DNA of 64,000 nt from Pseudooceanicola sp. (lineage in GTDB: Bacteria > Pseudomonadota > Alphaproteobacteria > Rhodobacterales > Rhodobacteraceae): assembly GCF_029213205.1 (NCBI RefSeq), contig NZ_JARGNH010000010.1, positions 58,118-122,117 of the forward strand. The letters are read 5' to 3'. The notes beneath the pieces were generated by a model that did no database searches, was not told the origin of the DNA, and saw only the letters and a program-made list of their open reading frames with translations. Position 1 is the stretch's first letter; every line of letters starts with the position of its first letter. Of the stretch, positions 30,101 through 45,100 are shown piece after piece. A program made the translations under genes and the position numbers.

Positions 30101-33100
30101 GCGATCCAGCCCGGCAATCGCCTCGGTGTCGATCTGCGCGGTGAACACCAGCCTGGTGCCGTCCGGCGCGCTCAGATGCACCCGGTCGCCAGTCTGCAGG
30201 GCACGGTTCAGGGCATTCGCCGGTCCGGCATCCAGCCGCAGATCGTTCCAGCCCGCCGCCCAGCCCGACCCGAAATCCCCGGCGCGACCGGCGTCGCGGG
30301 CGTCATAGGTCCGGGTCAGGTCGAGGCTGACACCGCCCAGATCGACACGGGCATCGACCTCGGTCCGGCGCAGGGTCGCCGAGGGCGCTGGCAGCACCTC
30401 GACCTGGCGCTCCAGAACCGAGGTCAGACCGGCGATATCGACGGCCTCAAGCCGCAGCCGGTAGAATCCCGATTGCACCAACCCCGGATCGAGATGGCCG
30501 ATCACGCCATTGGCGACCTGGGTGGTGCCGCTGCCCAGAATGATCGCGGGGCCATCGGCGGGCACCAGGATCGCGCGCCAATCGGCAATACCGGGATCGG
30601 TCACGCTGCCGATGATCGCGCCCGCCTGCAGCACCGCGCCATCGTTGATGGCAAGGCCCAGCACCGGCGCGGCGCGGTCGGCGGCATCGCGCACCGCAAT
30701 CACCTTTTCCACGCGCCCGACGCGACCGTCGACATCCGTCACCTCAAGCACGGCGGTGATCCGCCCCGGGGCCTCGGGGATAAAGCTGGCGCGGTTGAGA
30801 TCGCTCAGCGGCACCTCGGCCCCGTCGATGGTCAGCCGATAGGAGGCGACCGGCACGAACCCGGACCCCGCCGCCGACAGCGTCACCAACTGGCCCGGCC
30901 GCGCCGGGAATCCCGGGGTAACATCGAGCACCGCAATCGGCAGCTGCGGGCTGCGGCTGACCCGCAGCACCATGTTGCGCGGAACCGTGTCGGTGCCATC
31001 AAAGGCGCTGACCCGCACCACATGATCGCCCAGATCACCAACCTCGGGGCGGAAGGTCAGGACATTGCTGGCGGGATCGAAGCTGGCGGTGTCGGGCAGG
31101 TTTTCGACCGACAGGATCAGCGTGTCATCGGCGTCCGGGTCACTGGCGCCGAGGCTGAATTGCAGCGTCTCGCCCAGCACCACGGCACGGTTTTGCAGGG
31201 CCAGCTCCGGCGCCCGGTTCTGGTTGAGGATTCGGGTCACCACCGCCTGCTCGCTCGCCGCGCCCGCCGCGTCGCGCACCCGGACCTTGATCGTGTAACT
31301 GCCCGCCTGGGTATGATCCGGCGTCCAGCGGAATTCGCCGGTGCTGGCGTTCAGCCGCGCCCCGGCGGGCAGCGCCCCGACCGGTTCGAACACCATGCCG
31401 TCGCCGTCGATATCGCCCGCCAGCAGGCGGAAGCCGAATGCCACCCCTTCGCGGCCGGTCTGCGGCGGGGTCGGCACAAAGACCGGCGCGCGGTTGGTGT
31501 TGGTGACGATCAGCGCCAGAGTCTCGGTCGCGAATTTGTTGCCGTCGGTGACCCGGATGGTGATGCCCTCATAACGCCCGGCCTGATAGCTGTGCGGGGT
31601 AAAGGAGAGGGTGCCGGTCAGCGCGTCGATCCTGGCACCCGGCGGCAGGCCGGTGGCGGACCAGGTCAGCGGATCGCCATCCGGGTCGGCGGCGCCCAGG
31701 GTCAGGCTGAACTCCTGCAGCTCGGCCACAGTGATATCGCCCACCGGTTGCAGGATCGGCGCGCCATTGGCCGCGCGCACCTTGACCGGCAGGGTCAATG
31801 TATCACTCAGCGCATCCGCAGGCACCCCGGCGCCGCTGTCGGTCACCCGCAGGGTCAGGCTGTGATCGCCGATATCAGCACTGGTCGGCGTCCAGCGCAG
31901 CAGCGCCCGGCCATAGCTCGACCCGGCAGAGATCACCGCCGCCTCCGGCAGGCCCTCGATGCTAAAGGTCAGCGGATCGCGATCGGCATCCAGCGCGGTG
32001 AATTCATAGCGCAACTCTTGCCCCGGCACCGCGACAAGCCCGGCGACCGGTGCCAGCGCCGGACCCAGGTTCGCCGCTTCGACCGAAAGGATGAAGCTGC
32101 CCTGATCGCGCTGCGCATTGGCCGCGGTGCCATTGCCGTCATCCTCGACCTCAAGGTCGATCCGCCAATCGCCCCGGTCCAGATCGGCGGGGGTCAGCCG
32201 CAGCGTCGCGCCGCCGTCCGCCGCCATCACCAGCGCCCCGAAGGGTGAGGAGCCATCGAGCGGGATCGGCGTCGGATCGAGGTCGATCTGATCGGCCCCG
32301 GCGGCGCGGGTCGCGGTGGCGGTGAAGCGCAGCACATTGCCATCGGGATCGACCGAGCTCAGCGGGATCTCAAGAGTGCCGCCGCCTTCGACACTGCGGT
32401 TCGGCAGGTCCGGCAATTCCGGCGGACGGTTCAGATCCTCGACCGTGAGGGTGATGTCGATGCTGCGGGAGGCGGCAACACCGGTGCCGTCGCCATCATC
32501 GGTCGCGGTCAGCCGCATGACATAGAGCCCGGCATCGGCAAAGCCGGTCTGCCAATGGAATTGCCCGGTGCCCGGATCATAGCTGGCACCGCTCGGCAGG
32601 CCGGTCATCTCGTAACTGACCGAGCTGCGCTGTGAGCCTTCGTAGTGCATCAGGGAGCCGTCGCTGTCGCGTTCCGGCATCACGTAATCGGGGTTGTCGG
32701 GATCAAACGCCTCGGTGCGGAAGAACAGCGCCTGACCCTCGGTCGCGGTCCAGTCGTCGAGCCCGCGCAGGCTCGGCGCGCCATTGGCATTGGCGACGTT
32801 GATGCGCAGCACGATGCGGGTGGTACCAAGCCCGTCGGTGACATCGACCGGCACCGTATATTCGCCCATCTGGGTGTAGCCCGGCGTCCATTCCAGCACC
32901 CCGGTATCGGGGTTCAGCGCGGCACCTGCGGGCAACACCGGCGCCGAATAGCGCAGCACCCCACCCTCGGGATCTTCGGCGGTGATCGGGATCCGCAGCG
33001 GCTCGCCCTCGCGCACCTCCAGCGGCAGCGGCGTCGCCACAACCGGCGCGGCATTGCCGGGGCGCACCAGGATATCGAAACTCTGGGTGCTCTGCGCAGC

Positions 33101-36100
33101 GCCGTCGCTGGCCCCGATGGTGACGTCCTGATAGAGGCCGCGCTGACCGGGTTGCGGGGTCCAGACCAGCTCCTGGGTGTCCTGGTCAAGGAATGCCCCG
33201 CGCGGCAGGTTGTCGGCAAACAGCAGCAACCGGTCGAGGTCCGGATCAAAGGCCAGCAGCGGCAGGCGCATCTCTTCGCCCTCGAACAGCTCGATCACCG
33301 CGCTCGGTGCCTCGATCTGCGGCGCGGTGTTCAGCCCGGCGTCGATGGCAATGTCCCATGTCGCCTCGGAAAAGGCACCGGCCTCGTCATAGGCGCGCAC
33401 CACCACCGGGGTGGTCGCCGCCGCGTCGCGGCCCGGGGTCCAGGTCAAAACCCCGGTTTCGGGGTCGAGCACCATGCCCTCAGGCCCGCTGACCAGCACC
33501 CAGCCGATGGCGTCGCCCTCAAGGTCGGCGGCAATGAAGTCGTGACGGTAGAGCACCCCGACCTCGGCCTCACCCGGCATCGATTCCAGGATCACCGGCG
33601 CAGTATTGACCCCCGGCAGAATCCGCACGCCATGGGCAAAGGCCCCGCGCTCTTCGGGGTCAAGCAGCAGGGTCACCGCATGGGCCGTGGCGGTCTCGCC
33701 GGGGCTGAGGATATTGTCCGCGCCGAGATCATCGCTGAGGTCGATCAGCCAGATGTCATTGGCCCGCACCCCGCTCAGCGGGGTGCCGCTGCCACTCGGG
33801 TCCGAGGTGTCCAGCGTCAGTTGCAGCGGCGCCAGCAATGGCCGGGTGCCGGTATTGGTGACAATGACCTCATAGGTGGTGGTGCCGGTCTGGCGGTCAA
33901 AGCGGGTGTTCTGATATTCGATCCGCACATTGGCGGTGACATCCTGCAGCCGGGTGAATTCCACACTATAGGGCGCCCCCAGCGCCACGCCGCGGGCGCT
34001 TTGCACATCGCCCGAGACCGAGATCGCAAAGACACCGCGCGGCAACGCCGCAAAGCGCAGTGTGACCTCACGGCTGTCGGCGGCATACTCCACCGAGGTG
34101 ATCGGCAGGATTTCCCCGTGCGAGTCGATCAGCGCGAAATTCGCCGGGTTCAGCACCGATCCCGCGCCGCTCACCGCCATGTCATCGTCAAAGCGGAACG
34201 AGAAACCGGCGACCGGCTGCGCGGTGATCGCGCCATCGGCCAGGGTGCTGGCGACAACCTTGGGCGCATAAAGCGGGCGCAGCACGTCAAGGCCAAGGCC
34301 ATGCGCCACCAGAACCCGGCCATCGGCCAGCGCCGCGATGCCTTCGCCCCGGATCGGCGCGGCGGCGACGCTGACGATCTCGTGGCTGGCGACATCGACG
34401 GCAAAGATCCGTGACACCGCGCCGGTCCCGGTCCCGTCCCGGACGCTGGTCAGCAGCGCCAGCCCGGCGAATTCGCTGCCCGCAGTGCCAAAGGTGATCG
34501 AATCGAGCGGCGCCTGCACCTCGGCCACCACCCGCGCCGTGCCATCCGCATCAAAGCGCAGCACCCGGCCCCGGTCGGGCCAGCTGGTGCCCCAGAGGCT
34601 GCCGTCAGGGGCCACGGCCAGATCATCGACGCGGCGGTCGGAAAAGGCGATGAAGGTTTCGGTGACCGCGTCGAACCGCGCCACCCCGTCACCGGTCGAG
34701 ACATAGATCGCGCCATCCGCCGTCACCGCGACCGATTGGGTGATGCCATCGCCATAACGGTTCAGGATATCGCCGGTGCTGCCGCTCAATTCCAGCAGGG
34801 CGCCGCCGCCCGAGGTCGCCCAGATCCGCCCGTCCGGCGCTTGCGCCATATCGTAAATCGGCGTGTCGAGCCGGGCCAGCGGTTCCTCGCCGCCAGCGCC
34901 ATTGGCGTCGACATGGTAAAGCCAGGCCCGGTCCGGCCCGCCGGAATAGAGCACCGATCCATCCGCCAGCCCCAGCACCGCCAGCGCGCCGATGCCGCCC
35001 TGGCTGGCCGGGAGCCCGGCGATGAAGGTTTCAAAGGCAAACGGCGCGACCGCGGTGGCATAGGCACCGGGACGCAGCGGCGAGATGGTGGCCGGAATGC
35101 CGCCCAGCGCCTCGATGAACAGCGGGTTTTGCGGCTCCGGCAGGGCGGGGGTGGCGACATTCAGCGGCGCGGCCTCGGTGGTGTCGGTCACGCTGCTGCC
35201 ACCCAGATCGATCACCTCCGGCACCAGATCGCCGCTGGCGGCAAGGCCCGGCGGCGCCGCGTCGCGATTGCCCGCCAGATCGCGCGCCAACACCAGCACG
35301 TCGACAGTCGCGCCAGCCGGGGTGCCGTCGGGCGGCGAATACGTGAAATCTCCGGTGGTCTCGTCGCGGGCGACAATGCGGAAATCTCCGCCGTTCACCG
35401 AGACGTAGATATTGGCGCTTTGCACGCCCGATCCGCCCGCCTCGTCCGTCGCGGACCAGGTGATGCGGGTGTCCTCGGTGCCCGGAATGCGGCGGGCGTT
35501 GTAGGTGGTGATCGGGGCGCCCTGGTCGAGCCGGTAGCCAAACGCCTCGGTAACCTCGGGTGCGCTCACATCCAGGATCACCTGGGCTTCGGCAAGAATC
35601 TCGGCGCCGCTGACGGCCTCTTTGCTGGCCTCGACTTGATAGCGCACCGATCCGCTTTCACCGGCGCGCAGCAGCCCCTCGGGCCCGTTGCCTTCAAGCA
35701 ATTCACCGGTGGCCGGGTCAATCGCCTGCACCAGCCAGGTTGCGGTGCGGCTGGCCAGATCGACCCCCGCCGAAACCCGCAGCACAAAGCCACGGCTGGC
35801 GCTGAGGTCGATATCGGTCTGATAGAGCAGCCGCCCGGCGGGAATTTCGATATTCAGATCACCGATGCTCAGCCCGCCCAGGCGGAAGCTGCGGGCGTCC
35901 AGCCCCGGATCCAGCGTGGTGACGATGCGCAGCTCTCGCGCCGGGCGCGGGCTGGCGGCGTCAAGCTCGAACCCGATCTCATGCGGCAGCGCGGTCTGCG
36001 CCGGCACCCAGTTTTCGTCGCCAGCGCCCAGCGGGCCGCGCAGCCAGGCGGCGCCGTCGCCCTGGGCCACCCCCGCGATCTCGCGGAAGCGGTCAAGGTC

Positions 36101-39100
36101 GAGCGCGGTCAGCTCGCTTGTCGTCGCATCCGATCCGAAATCCGGCAGATCCACCGCGCCTTCGCCCAGCCAGGGCGAATAGACATTGAAGGCGGTAAAG
36201 GTGGTCGGGCGGCTGAGGCCCAGGTCGAACTCGGCGACGTCCGGCAGCGCCGCCACCGGCACATCATAGGGCAGGCCCCGCGGCGGGTTGCGGATGTCAT
36301 AGCGGGCAATCGGCGCCAGGGCTGCGGGGGTCGAGCCATACCAGCCGCGCACCGCGGCGTAGAAGTCGACCAGATCGCCACCGCTGCGGATCTCATCCCC
36401 CGCCGGGCCCATCAGCAGGCCCTGTGACAGCTGCGCCACCAGGCTGGTGACCCGGGTCTGTTCGAACACCGGCGGCGCGTCGGCCTCTTCGCGCAGCAGC
36501 CCGGCAGAGGTCAGCGCGGCGAGGAAGCCATCGGTCCAGGCCGCCTGATCCGCCGCCAGGGTTTGCAGCGCCGGCGTGGCATCGGCATCGGCCAGCACCG
36601 CCTGGCGCAGTTTTTCGGCCTCGGCGCGCTGCGCCGTGACGAATTCGTCGCGGGTCATCGGGGTGGCGGCGGCGACCACGTTGAACTGGAACGGCAGATA
36701 CCAGGGCAGATCGCCATGCACGACCTCGAAACCGGGATCGGTAAAAATCTCGTGGATCAGCGGATCGACAGCGGCCAGCGCATCGACACCACCGGCCAGC
36801 CCGTCCGCTGCGGCGAGATCCGGGAAGCGGGCATAGAGATAGGTCTTGATGCCCTCGAAATCGCGGTCGATCAGCGCCTGCAGGCCGGGATAGGTCTGCA
36901 CCGCGAAATTCATCTGCGCCTGGCCCTCGGCGGCCAGATCAAAGGCATAGCCAGGGGCCAGCAGCCGCCCGCCCAGGTTCAGGGCCGATTGCGCGCCGCT
37001 CAGCCCCTCGGCGGGCGTGTCCGAGCCATCACCGACATTGGTGGTGAATTGCAGGAACGGCAGGTTATAGGCGAAATCGTTGCTGCCGATCTCGGGCGCG
37101 CCAAAGGTGAAATGCACATAGGGCGTATCGACATTGGTGAGGCTGTCGAGCACGACGCTGTAGACCCCGGCCTGCCCCGCCGGAATGACGCGCGGCCCGC
37201 CCAAGCCCACGGTCACGTCGCGTTCGATCTGGCGCTCGACCAGATAGCGATAGGGCAGGATCGCCTCGGCGCCATCGGCATTGGTCACGATCACATCGTA
37301 AAGCCCGTGTTCGGCGCCCTCCAGGTCGAAGGTGGCGATCACCTTTGTGGCGTCGATGCGTTTCACCGACACCGGCAGGAATTCCGCCAGCCCGGGGCGG
37401 CTGAGCTTGACCACCGCGCCGGGCAGGATGCCGGCACCGTCGATGGTCATGGTCACGAACCGCGCCGATCCGCCTTGATCGGGGGTGACGTCGCGGATCT
37501 GGAACGGCAGGATCTCGGCCCGCAGCACCTGGTCGATGTCCTCTGCCCCGTCTTCACCGCCAAAGCTGCGCACCAGAATGTAATAGCTGCCCGGTTCGGT
37601 CGTGGAAATCAGTGCCTCTTGCCGGGTGCCAAAAACGCTGCCCTGGGCGGCGTCGAAATCCGACTGGCTGGGCGGTGACCCGGCCTTGAGGAAAATCTCG
37701 TTCGCGGTGTTGGGGTCGCCGCCGCTCAGTGACACAAGCAGGGTTTCGCCCGCTGGCACCTCGATCCGGTAGAGCCGTTCGCTGGCCGCCCCCAGCGACA
37801 CCACCCGGTCGATCCCCAGCGGGATCAGCGGGCTGGCCACGGTGATCGCCCCGGCGCCGACGCTGGTGTTGTTGCCCTCGAACGCGGCCTCGTTCACCTG
37901 GTCGCGCGCATCGGTGCGCAGGATCACCCGCCAGGCCCCGTCGCCGAGGATCGGCAGATCAGCGGTCAGGCTGCCGGCATAGCTGGCCCCCGCCGCCAGC
38001 CCGCCCGCATGGGTGGCCCGTCCCAGGAAGGTATCGCCGATGTCCCAGACCCCGTCGCGCGACAGATAAACTGCATCGCTCCACTCGCCCTTGGCCGGGG
38101 CTGTCGATTGGTTGGTGACGGTCCAGCTGACCTGCACCGGATCGCCCGGGGCAGAGCCACCGGACAGCGCGACGCCGGACGCGACCAGATCGGCGGGGGG
38201 TTCCTGTTCGATCAGCAGGGGCTGCGCCGAGGACCGAATGTTGTCCTCGCGCCCGTCCTCGAACACCGCCCCCACCGGAGCGCTGTTCGAGACCGGATCG
38301 CTGACCACATAGACGAAATACGACCCCGACAGCCCCTTGGGCAGTTTGGTGGCCAGATCGACCTCGCGCAGCGCGCCAGCCTCAAGCGGGGCCAGGTGAT
38401 CGTGATAGCCAAGAAAGAAATCGGTGCGGGTGTCGAGGGATTCATCACGGCTGAGATAGACCAGATCGCGCCAGCCGCCGCCGGTCGAGCGCACGCCGCT
38501 GTTGGTGATCGCATAGCTGACGGTGAACGGCTGACCGGTCACCGCCCGCTGCGGCAGGGCCAGGGCGCTGATGGTCAGATCGGCGGTTTGTGCCGCCTCG
38601 ACCGCGATCGGTGCGCTGGCGCTGTTGTTGCCCTCACCGGCGAATTCATCGACATTGTCGGCGGTGGCGCTGAGCCCATGCAGACCGATGCGGATCGTCG
38701 ATTTCTGATAGGTGCCACCGGCGCGCGAGGTGGCGTCGGTTTCCATCAGGATGGTGTAATCCCCGGCGATCCCCAGCGGCAGATCCAGGGTCACCGTCTC
38801 GGTATAGCTTTCGCCGATGCCCAGCGGCGCATCGCGGCGGAGCTCGCCAATCATATGGTCCTGCGGATCGAGCGCGCCGTCGACCGAGATATAGAACCGG
38901 TCATACCAGCGGCTTTCGCGGGTGGCGCGGCTGCCGGTGTTGGTGACGGTATAGGTGATTTCGACCGGGCCACCGCTGCTGGCCCCGGCGGGCACCTCAA
39001 AAGCGGTGACGGTCAGGTCCGGCTCGGCATAGGTGATGCGGGTGCTGCCACGGCCAAAATTGCCGGTCGGGTCATCTTCGGTTTCATAGGCGCTGGTGCG

Positions 39101-42100
39101 GTAATACTCCGCCCCCTTGTCGATTGCGCCGCTCAGGGATTCGCCCAGCGGCAGCCCGCCGTAATAGGCCACATCGGTTGCCACATGCAGGTAATAGTCG
39201 CCATCGCTGCCCGGCGGCAGCACCATCTCGGCGGTTTCGGTATAGCTCGCCCCGGCGGCCAGCCCGGCCTGGTTCTGGTGGATCACCTGGCCCAGCAGGG
39301 TGGCGCGGCTGCGCTCGAACACCGGGTCGCGCGACACCCACACGGCGTCACGCCAATACTCGGTTCCGTCCCAGACCGCTGCGGCGCCGTCATTGCGCAC
39401 GGTCCAGGTGATCTGCACCGGCTCGCCCGAGCGCGCGCCGGGTGCGGCGGCGACGGCAATCACCCTGAGGTCGGCGGCAGCACCGCTGACATCGGCGGTG
39501 CCGCTGGCCAGGTTGTTGTCCTCATCCGCCTCGACCACCGCCTGGCGACCGCGCACCGAGGCATCGGTGATCACATGGACAAATTGCCCGCGCGCCGAGG
39601 GCGGCAGGTCGAAGCTGGCGCTGGCGCGATAGCTTTCGCCGGGCTCCAGCGCGCCGCTGCGGGCCAGATCGCCGAGATGCCACAGGGTTTCGCCCGGCGC
39701 GCCGAATTCGGCACTGTCGCTGAGATAGACCCGGTCGATCCAGCTTTCCGGCGTGCCGGTCAGCCCGGAATTGGCAACCGTCCAGTTTACATTCAGCTGA
39801 TCGCGCCCGGCATAGGCCGCCGCGTCGCTGGTCACCCCTGAGACCACCAGATCGGGGCGCACCGGCACATAGCCGATGATGTCGATGCCACGGCCTTTGT
39901 AGTTGTTGTTGTCCAGCTCGTTCGGATCATCCGGGTTGATGTTGATCGCCAGCGTGTCCTCGGCCACCACGTCGTAGCTGTCCGACCAGGGGGTGATGAA
40001 ATACTGGCCCGAAGGCAGGTCCTCGGGGATCTGCACCCGCAGGGTCATCTCATAGCTTTCGCCCAGCGCCAGACCGCCGGAATGGGTGACACTGCCCAGT
40101 AGCCGGGCCGAATTGCCCTTGAGGAAATCCGCGCCATCGACATCGGCAAAGGCCGAAGTATTGGGCCGCCGCGCATCCTGCGCGATCCAGATGGTGTCGC
40201 GCCAGCTGTCATCAAGGGTCTCGCCCGCGCCCAGGTTGGTGACCCGATAGCGCACCTCGACCTCGGACCCGGCGACGGCCTGCACCGGGGCGATCACGCT
40301 GCCGGTCACCAGATCCGGGCGCGGCAGGGCGGTGACGTTGAACTTGGCTGCCGCTTGATTGTCGCTGTCGAACGGATATTCGTCGACCCGGGCATTGCTG
40401 TCCGCCGAGACGATCACATAGGCATCGCCCGACCAAAGCAGCGGCACGGTGCCGACATCCGAGGTCATGCTGTAGCTTTCGCCCGGCGCCAGGGCGAGCG
40501 GGTTGCCGGTGCGCGAGATCAGCACGTCATCGCTGCTGAGCGTGTCGTCAAGCGACAGGTAAACGCTGTCCTGCCATTCGCCCAGCGCCGCGACGCTGCC
40601 CTGGTTGATGATCTCGAAACTGGCCTGCTGGCTGCCGCCTGCGGTGACGGCGGGGGCAATCACCAGGCTCGACACCTGCAGATTGGGGCGCGGGTTCAGG
40701 GTGACAGTGAGGGGCCGGTCGTCGGCGGTGGTGTTGTTGTCGCCCGCCGCCCCCTCTTCATAGATCCCACGATTGTAATTGGTGACCACGGTCAGGGTAT
40801 AGGCGCCCTCGATCCGCGCAGGCAGGCGGAACCGTTCGGTGCGCTGATAGCTCTGCCCGATGCCCAGCGCCCGGGTGTTGGTGAAATTGCCCACGGTGAT
40901 GCTGGGTTTCGAGGTGTCCAGCGGCACCAGAACCAGCCGGTCGGTCCAGGACCCGTCCAGCGCCGCCGCACCGGCGTTGCTGACCCGCCAGGCAACGTCG
41001 ATGATTTCGCCCTCGGCCGAGGTTTCGACCGTGGCGATATCGCTGACCTGCAGATCCGCCGTCGGCGCCAGGGTGATGGTGGTCGGCACCGCCGCCGAGC
41101 GGTTGTTGTCGTTGAACACGAATTCATAGGGGCCGCCGCTGGGCGCGGTTTCGACGCTGGCATAGAGCGGCCCGGAAACACCATTGGGAATGCCGATGAC
41201 CGCGGTCCGCTGATAGCCGTCGCCAACCTCCAGCGCGCCGAGATGGGTGTAATCGACCGAGGCCACCTTGCCGCTGCCATCGGGGTTGCGCGACAGGGTG
41301 ATCCGGTCGGTCCAGCTGATCGCGTCGGTGACCCCGATGCCATCGTTGCGCACCGTCCAGGCGACGTTGAGGTCGGTGCCGGACAGGCCCCCCGCCGCCG
41401 CCTTGATCATCGTCACCTTGAGGTCGGCATAGGGTGCCCGCGCCACATCGACATAGGTCGGTGCCACGCCCCGGTTGTTGGCGGTGGCGCCATCCTCGAA
41501 CACCAGCCCGGTGGCATCGGCGACCACGTAGATCTTCAACCGCTCGGAAAAGCCCGCGGGCAGGTTGATCGCCTCGGAACGCAGATAGCTGCCGCCCGGC
41601 GCCAGCGCCCCGTCGCGCTGATAGCTGCCCAGCAGGATATCGTCGCCATCCCCCAGAATGTCATCCTTTGAGGCCCAGACCTGATCGGTCCAGCCGGTCT
41701 CGCCCCCCTTGGCGCTGGCGATATTGCTGACCCGCCAGCCGACCGAGATGACCGCCGGATCGGCCACGGTGAGCGGCGGCGCGGTGACCTCGGTGACCGT
41801 CAGATCGGCATGCGGGGCCAGGGCCACGGCAAAGGCCCGGGCAAGGGTATTGTTGTCCTCGAACTCCTGCTCTTCGGTGCGGTCGGTGGCGTCGGCGACG
41901 ACGATGATCTGCCAATCGCCGCGTGCATCTATAGGGATCCGCACATCGGCGCTGAGCATATCCTCGGCCCCCGCCGCCAGCGCGTCGCGGGCGCCGCTGG
42001 CATGCAACAGGATATCGTTGCCATCGGCGATGCCATCGCGCGACAGCAGGACCCGGTCGATCCGGCCCGCCGTGGCATTGCCGGATCCGGCGTTGCGCAC

Positions 42101-45100
42101 CGTCCAGTTGACGGTGATGACCTGATCCGAGGTGGCGCTGTCAGGGGCCGAAACATTGACCACCTGAAAATCCGGGGTGGCGAGGCCAAAGGGATCATCC
42201 GCAAGGCCGATATTGTCGTCGCGCCCGGCCTCGAACACCTGATCGTTGTAATCGGTCACCACCAGGAACCGCCAGCTGCCCGCCGCCAGCGACGGCAGGG
42301 TCACATCCAGCGCCGCATCGGTCCCGGCGCCCGGTTCCAGCCCGGCGGAATGGGTAAAGGCACCGAGGTAGCGGGCGCCGCTGAGACTGCCGGTGGCGGT
42401 CAGATAGACCCGGTCGGTGAATGGCGCGCGGGCAATCGCCTCGCCAATATTCTCGGTCCGCCAGGACACCCGGACGCTGTCGCCCGGTGAGCCGTCGGTC
42501 GGCCCCTGGACATCGCGCACCACCAGATCGGCGGCAGAGGAGGACGAGATCGACACCGGCTCAAGCGCGGCGCCGGTGTTGTTGGCCTCGTTCGCGCCTT
42601 CTTCCTGGGTGTCGGCGGCGTCGGTGACCACGATCAAACGATAGGGCCCGGACAGGTTCGGCGGGATGGTGATATTGGCCGAGGCGGTATAGCTGGCGCC
42701 GGCGGCCAGCGGCCCGGCCGGGGCCGCCACCTCGGCCAGCAGGATATCACCGGCATCAAGAACCGCATCGGAACTCAGATACACCCGGTCGAGCCAGGCG
42801 GCATCCGAGGCTGCTGCGCCGGTGTTGCCGACGCGCCAGGACAGCGGCAGAACCTGGCCCCAGGTGCCAGCGGTCGGACCGGCCACCGCCTCGACCACCA
42901 GATCGGCAATCGCGCCCGGCTGCACAGTGATCGCCACCGGCCCGGCGCTGTTGTTGGCCTCGCCATCACCCTCGATCACCTCGGCCTCGGCGTCGGTCAG
43001 CACATAGAGCTGATAGGCGCCCAGCAGATCGGCAGGCAGCAAGACATTGAGGCTGACGTTATCGACCGCCCCCGCCGCCAGACCGGCGCGGCTGACATTG
43101 GCCAGCACGATGTCATCGGCATTGCCCAGCGTGGTGTCGGTGGACAGGATCAGCCGGTCGCTGCGACTGCCCGCCGCCACGGAACCGGCGTTGCTGACCT
43201 GCCAATCGACCTGCAGCCGCTGCCCGGCGACCGGGGTGCCGGTGAGGCTTGGCGCGGTGACGGTCAGATCGGCATAGGTCTTTGCGCGCGCGGCAAAGAC
43301 CAGCTCGGCAAAGTTGTTGTCCTCGGCATCGCCAGCGGTATTGACCTCGATCACCGAGGATGAGCTGCCATTGTCGAGATAGAGCCGGAAGCGCAGGTCG
43401 CCGGTGCCGTTGGCGCCCTCGGGCAGGGCGACGGTAAAGCTGCGGCTGCGGGTCGCCCCGGCGGGCAAAAGCACCCCGGCTTCGGCGGCGAAATCAATGC
43501 GCCGATTGAGGAGAGTGGCGCGGGTGTCGAGGTTGGTGACCTGCAGCAGTGATTTGAACGGGACCGGCAGATCGGTGCTGCCGCTGTTGCGGACGGTCCA
43601 GGTAAAGGTGACCGTGTCGCCCGCCTGCGGATCGGTGTTGTCGATGCGCAACCCTTCGATCACCAGATCCGGGGCGTTGATCACGCTTTGCGTGGTCTGG
43701 TTGTTGGTCTCGCCGGTGGCCGCCGCATTGGCCTCGGGCACCGCGTTGTCCAGATCGGTGGTCACCTCGAACCCCATGGTCCCGGTGCCGTTGACTCCGG
43801 TCGGCCAGGTCAGGGTGACGCTGCGTTCCACCGTGCCGCCCGCCGCAATCGCGCCGGAGGTCGCCGGGTCATAGGCGAGGCTGCGCAGATCGAGCGTCGG
43901 GTCACCGGAGCGGCTGAGATTGCGCAGCCGCAGTTGATCGGTAAAGGCTTGGGTGATCGCCGCACCGCCGGCATTGCGCAGGGTCCAGCGCACCGTCACG
44001 GTGTCGCCCGGCAGATAGCCGGTCGCCGGTTCGACGCGGATATCCTCGACCAGCAGATCGGCCAGTTGATCGTTCAGCGCGGTGAACGCGACCGAGGCGC
44101 TGTTGTTGCGTTCCGGGTCAATGCCGCCGTTGGTTTCGTCCACCTCATTGGCGATATCCAGCTCGACCTCGGCGATCAGATCGCCCGCGCCCAGCGCCCC
44201 GGAAGGCAGCCGCAGAGTCGCCTGCCGGGTGGTGGTGCCCGCCGGGGCCAGCAGGGTCGCCCCCGGCCCAGTGACCCGGACCCCGACGATCTCACCGGTG
44301 TCGGCGCGGCGCAGGATCACCCGGTCACGGCCCGGCACCGCGGCCGCCGCGCCGCTGTTGGTCACGTTCCAGCTGACGATAATATCCTTACCCGCCTGGA
44401 CGGCCCCAGCCGCGCCGACCGCCACTGCCGAGGGCACCAGGTCGGCGGCGCTGCGCGCGTCTGAGCGGGCGGGCACCGGCGCCCGGCGCGGGGTCTCGAT
44501 CAGGTTCATCGCAACGTTCAGCGGCTCGCTGCGCCCGACCTGCCCCTCGATCAGCAAATGGTATTCGCCATCCTGATGCAGCGTCAGCACATCCTGATCC
44601 GAGATCGCGCCGGATTGCGACAGAACCAATTGCCCGTCCGGGCCAATCAGGCTGAGCCCGGCGCCGCTGATTGCCCCCTGCGTCAGCGCCAGCTTGTAGC
44701 GCTGCCCGGCAAGGCCATCGAAGCGATAGGCCTGGGTCACGTTGCCGGGGTTGAGCACCGCGTGGATCGGCGATCCCGGGGTGATCTGCACCGACTCGGC
44801 GAGGTTCAGCAGCCGGAACGGCAGTTCGGTTATCTGGTCATCGCGGCGTTCCAGCAGCAACGAATAGGTGCCAGCCGGCAGGGAAACCCGCGAATTGGCC
44901 CCGGTGTCGGAAGCAAAGGCCTGGTTGACGATCTGCCGCCCCTCGGCATCCGAGATCACCCAGCGTGCACCTGAATCGCTCAGCAGGGAATCGAAATAGA
45001 CCTCCCCCGCCGCGGCCATGGTGAAATCATAGATCAGCCGGGCGCGGGTATCGGCGGGGCTATCGCGATAGCGCTTGCCGAATTCGAGGCTCTGGCGCTG

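Noticed and set aside
15764..32248. Several plus-strand open frames of 800-1200 codons inside the giant gene
   Set aside because: Translations are His/Gln/Arg-rich without known motifs, as expected when a GC-rich gene is read on the opposite strand.
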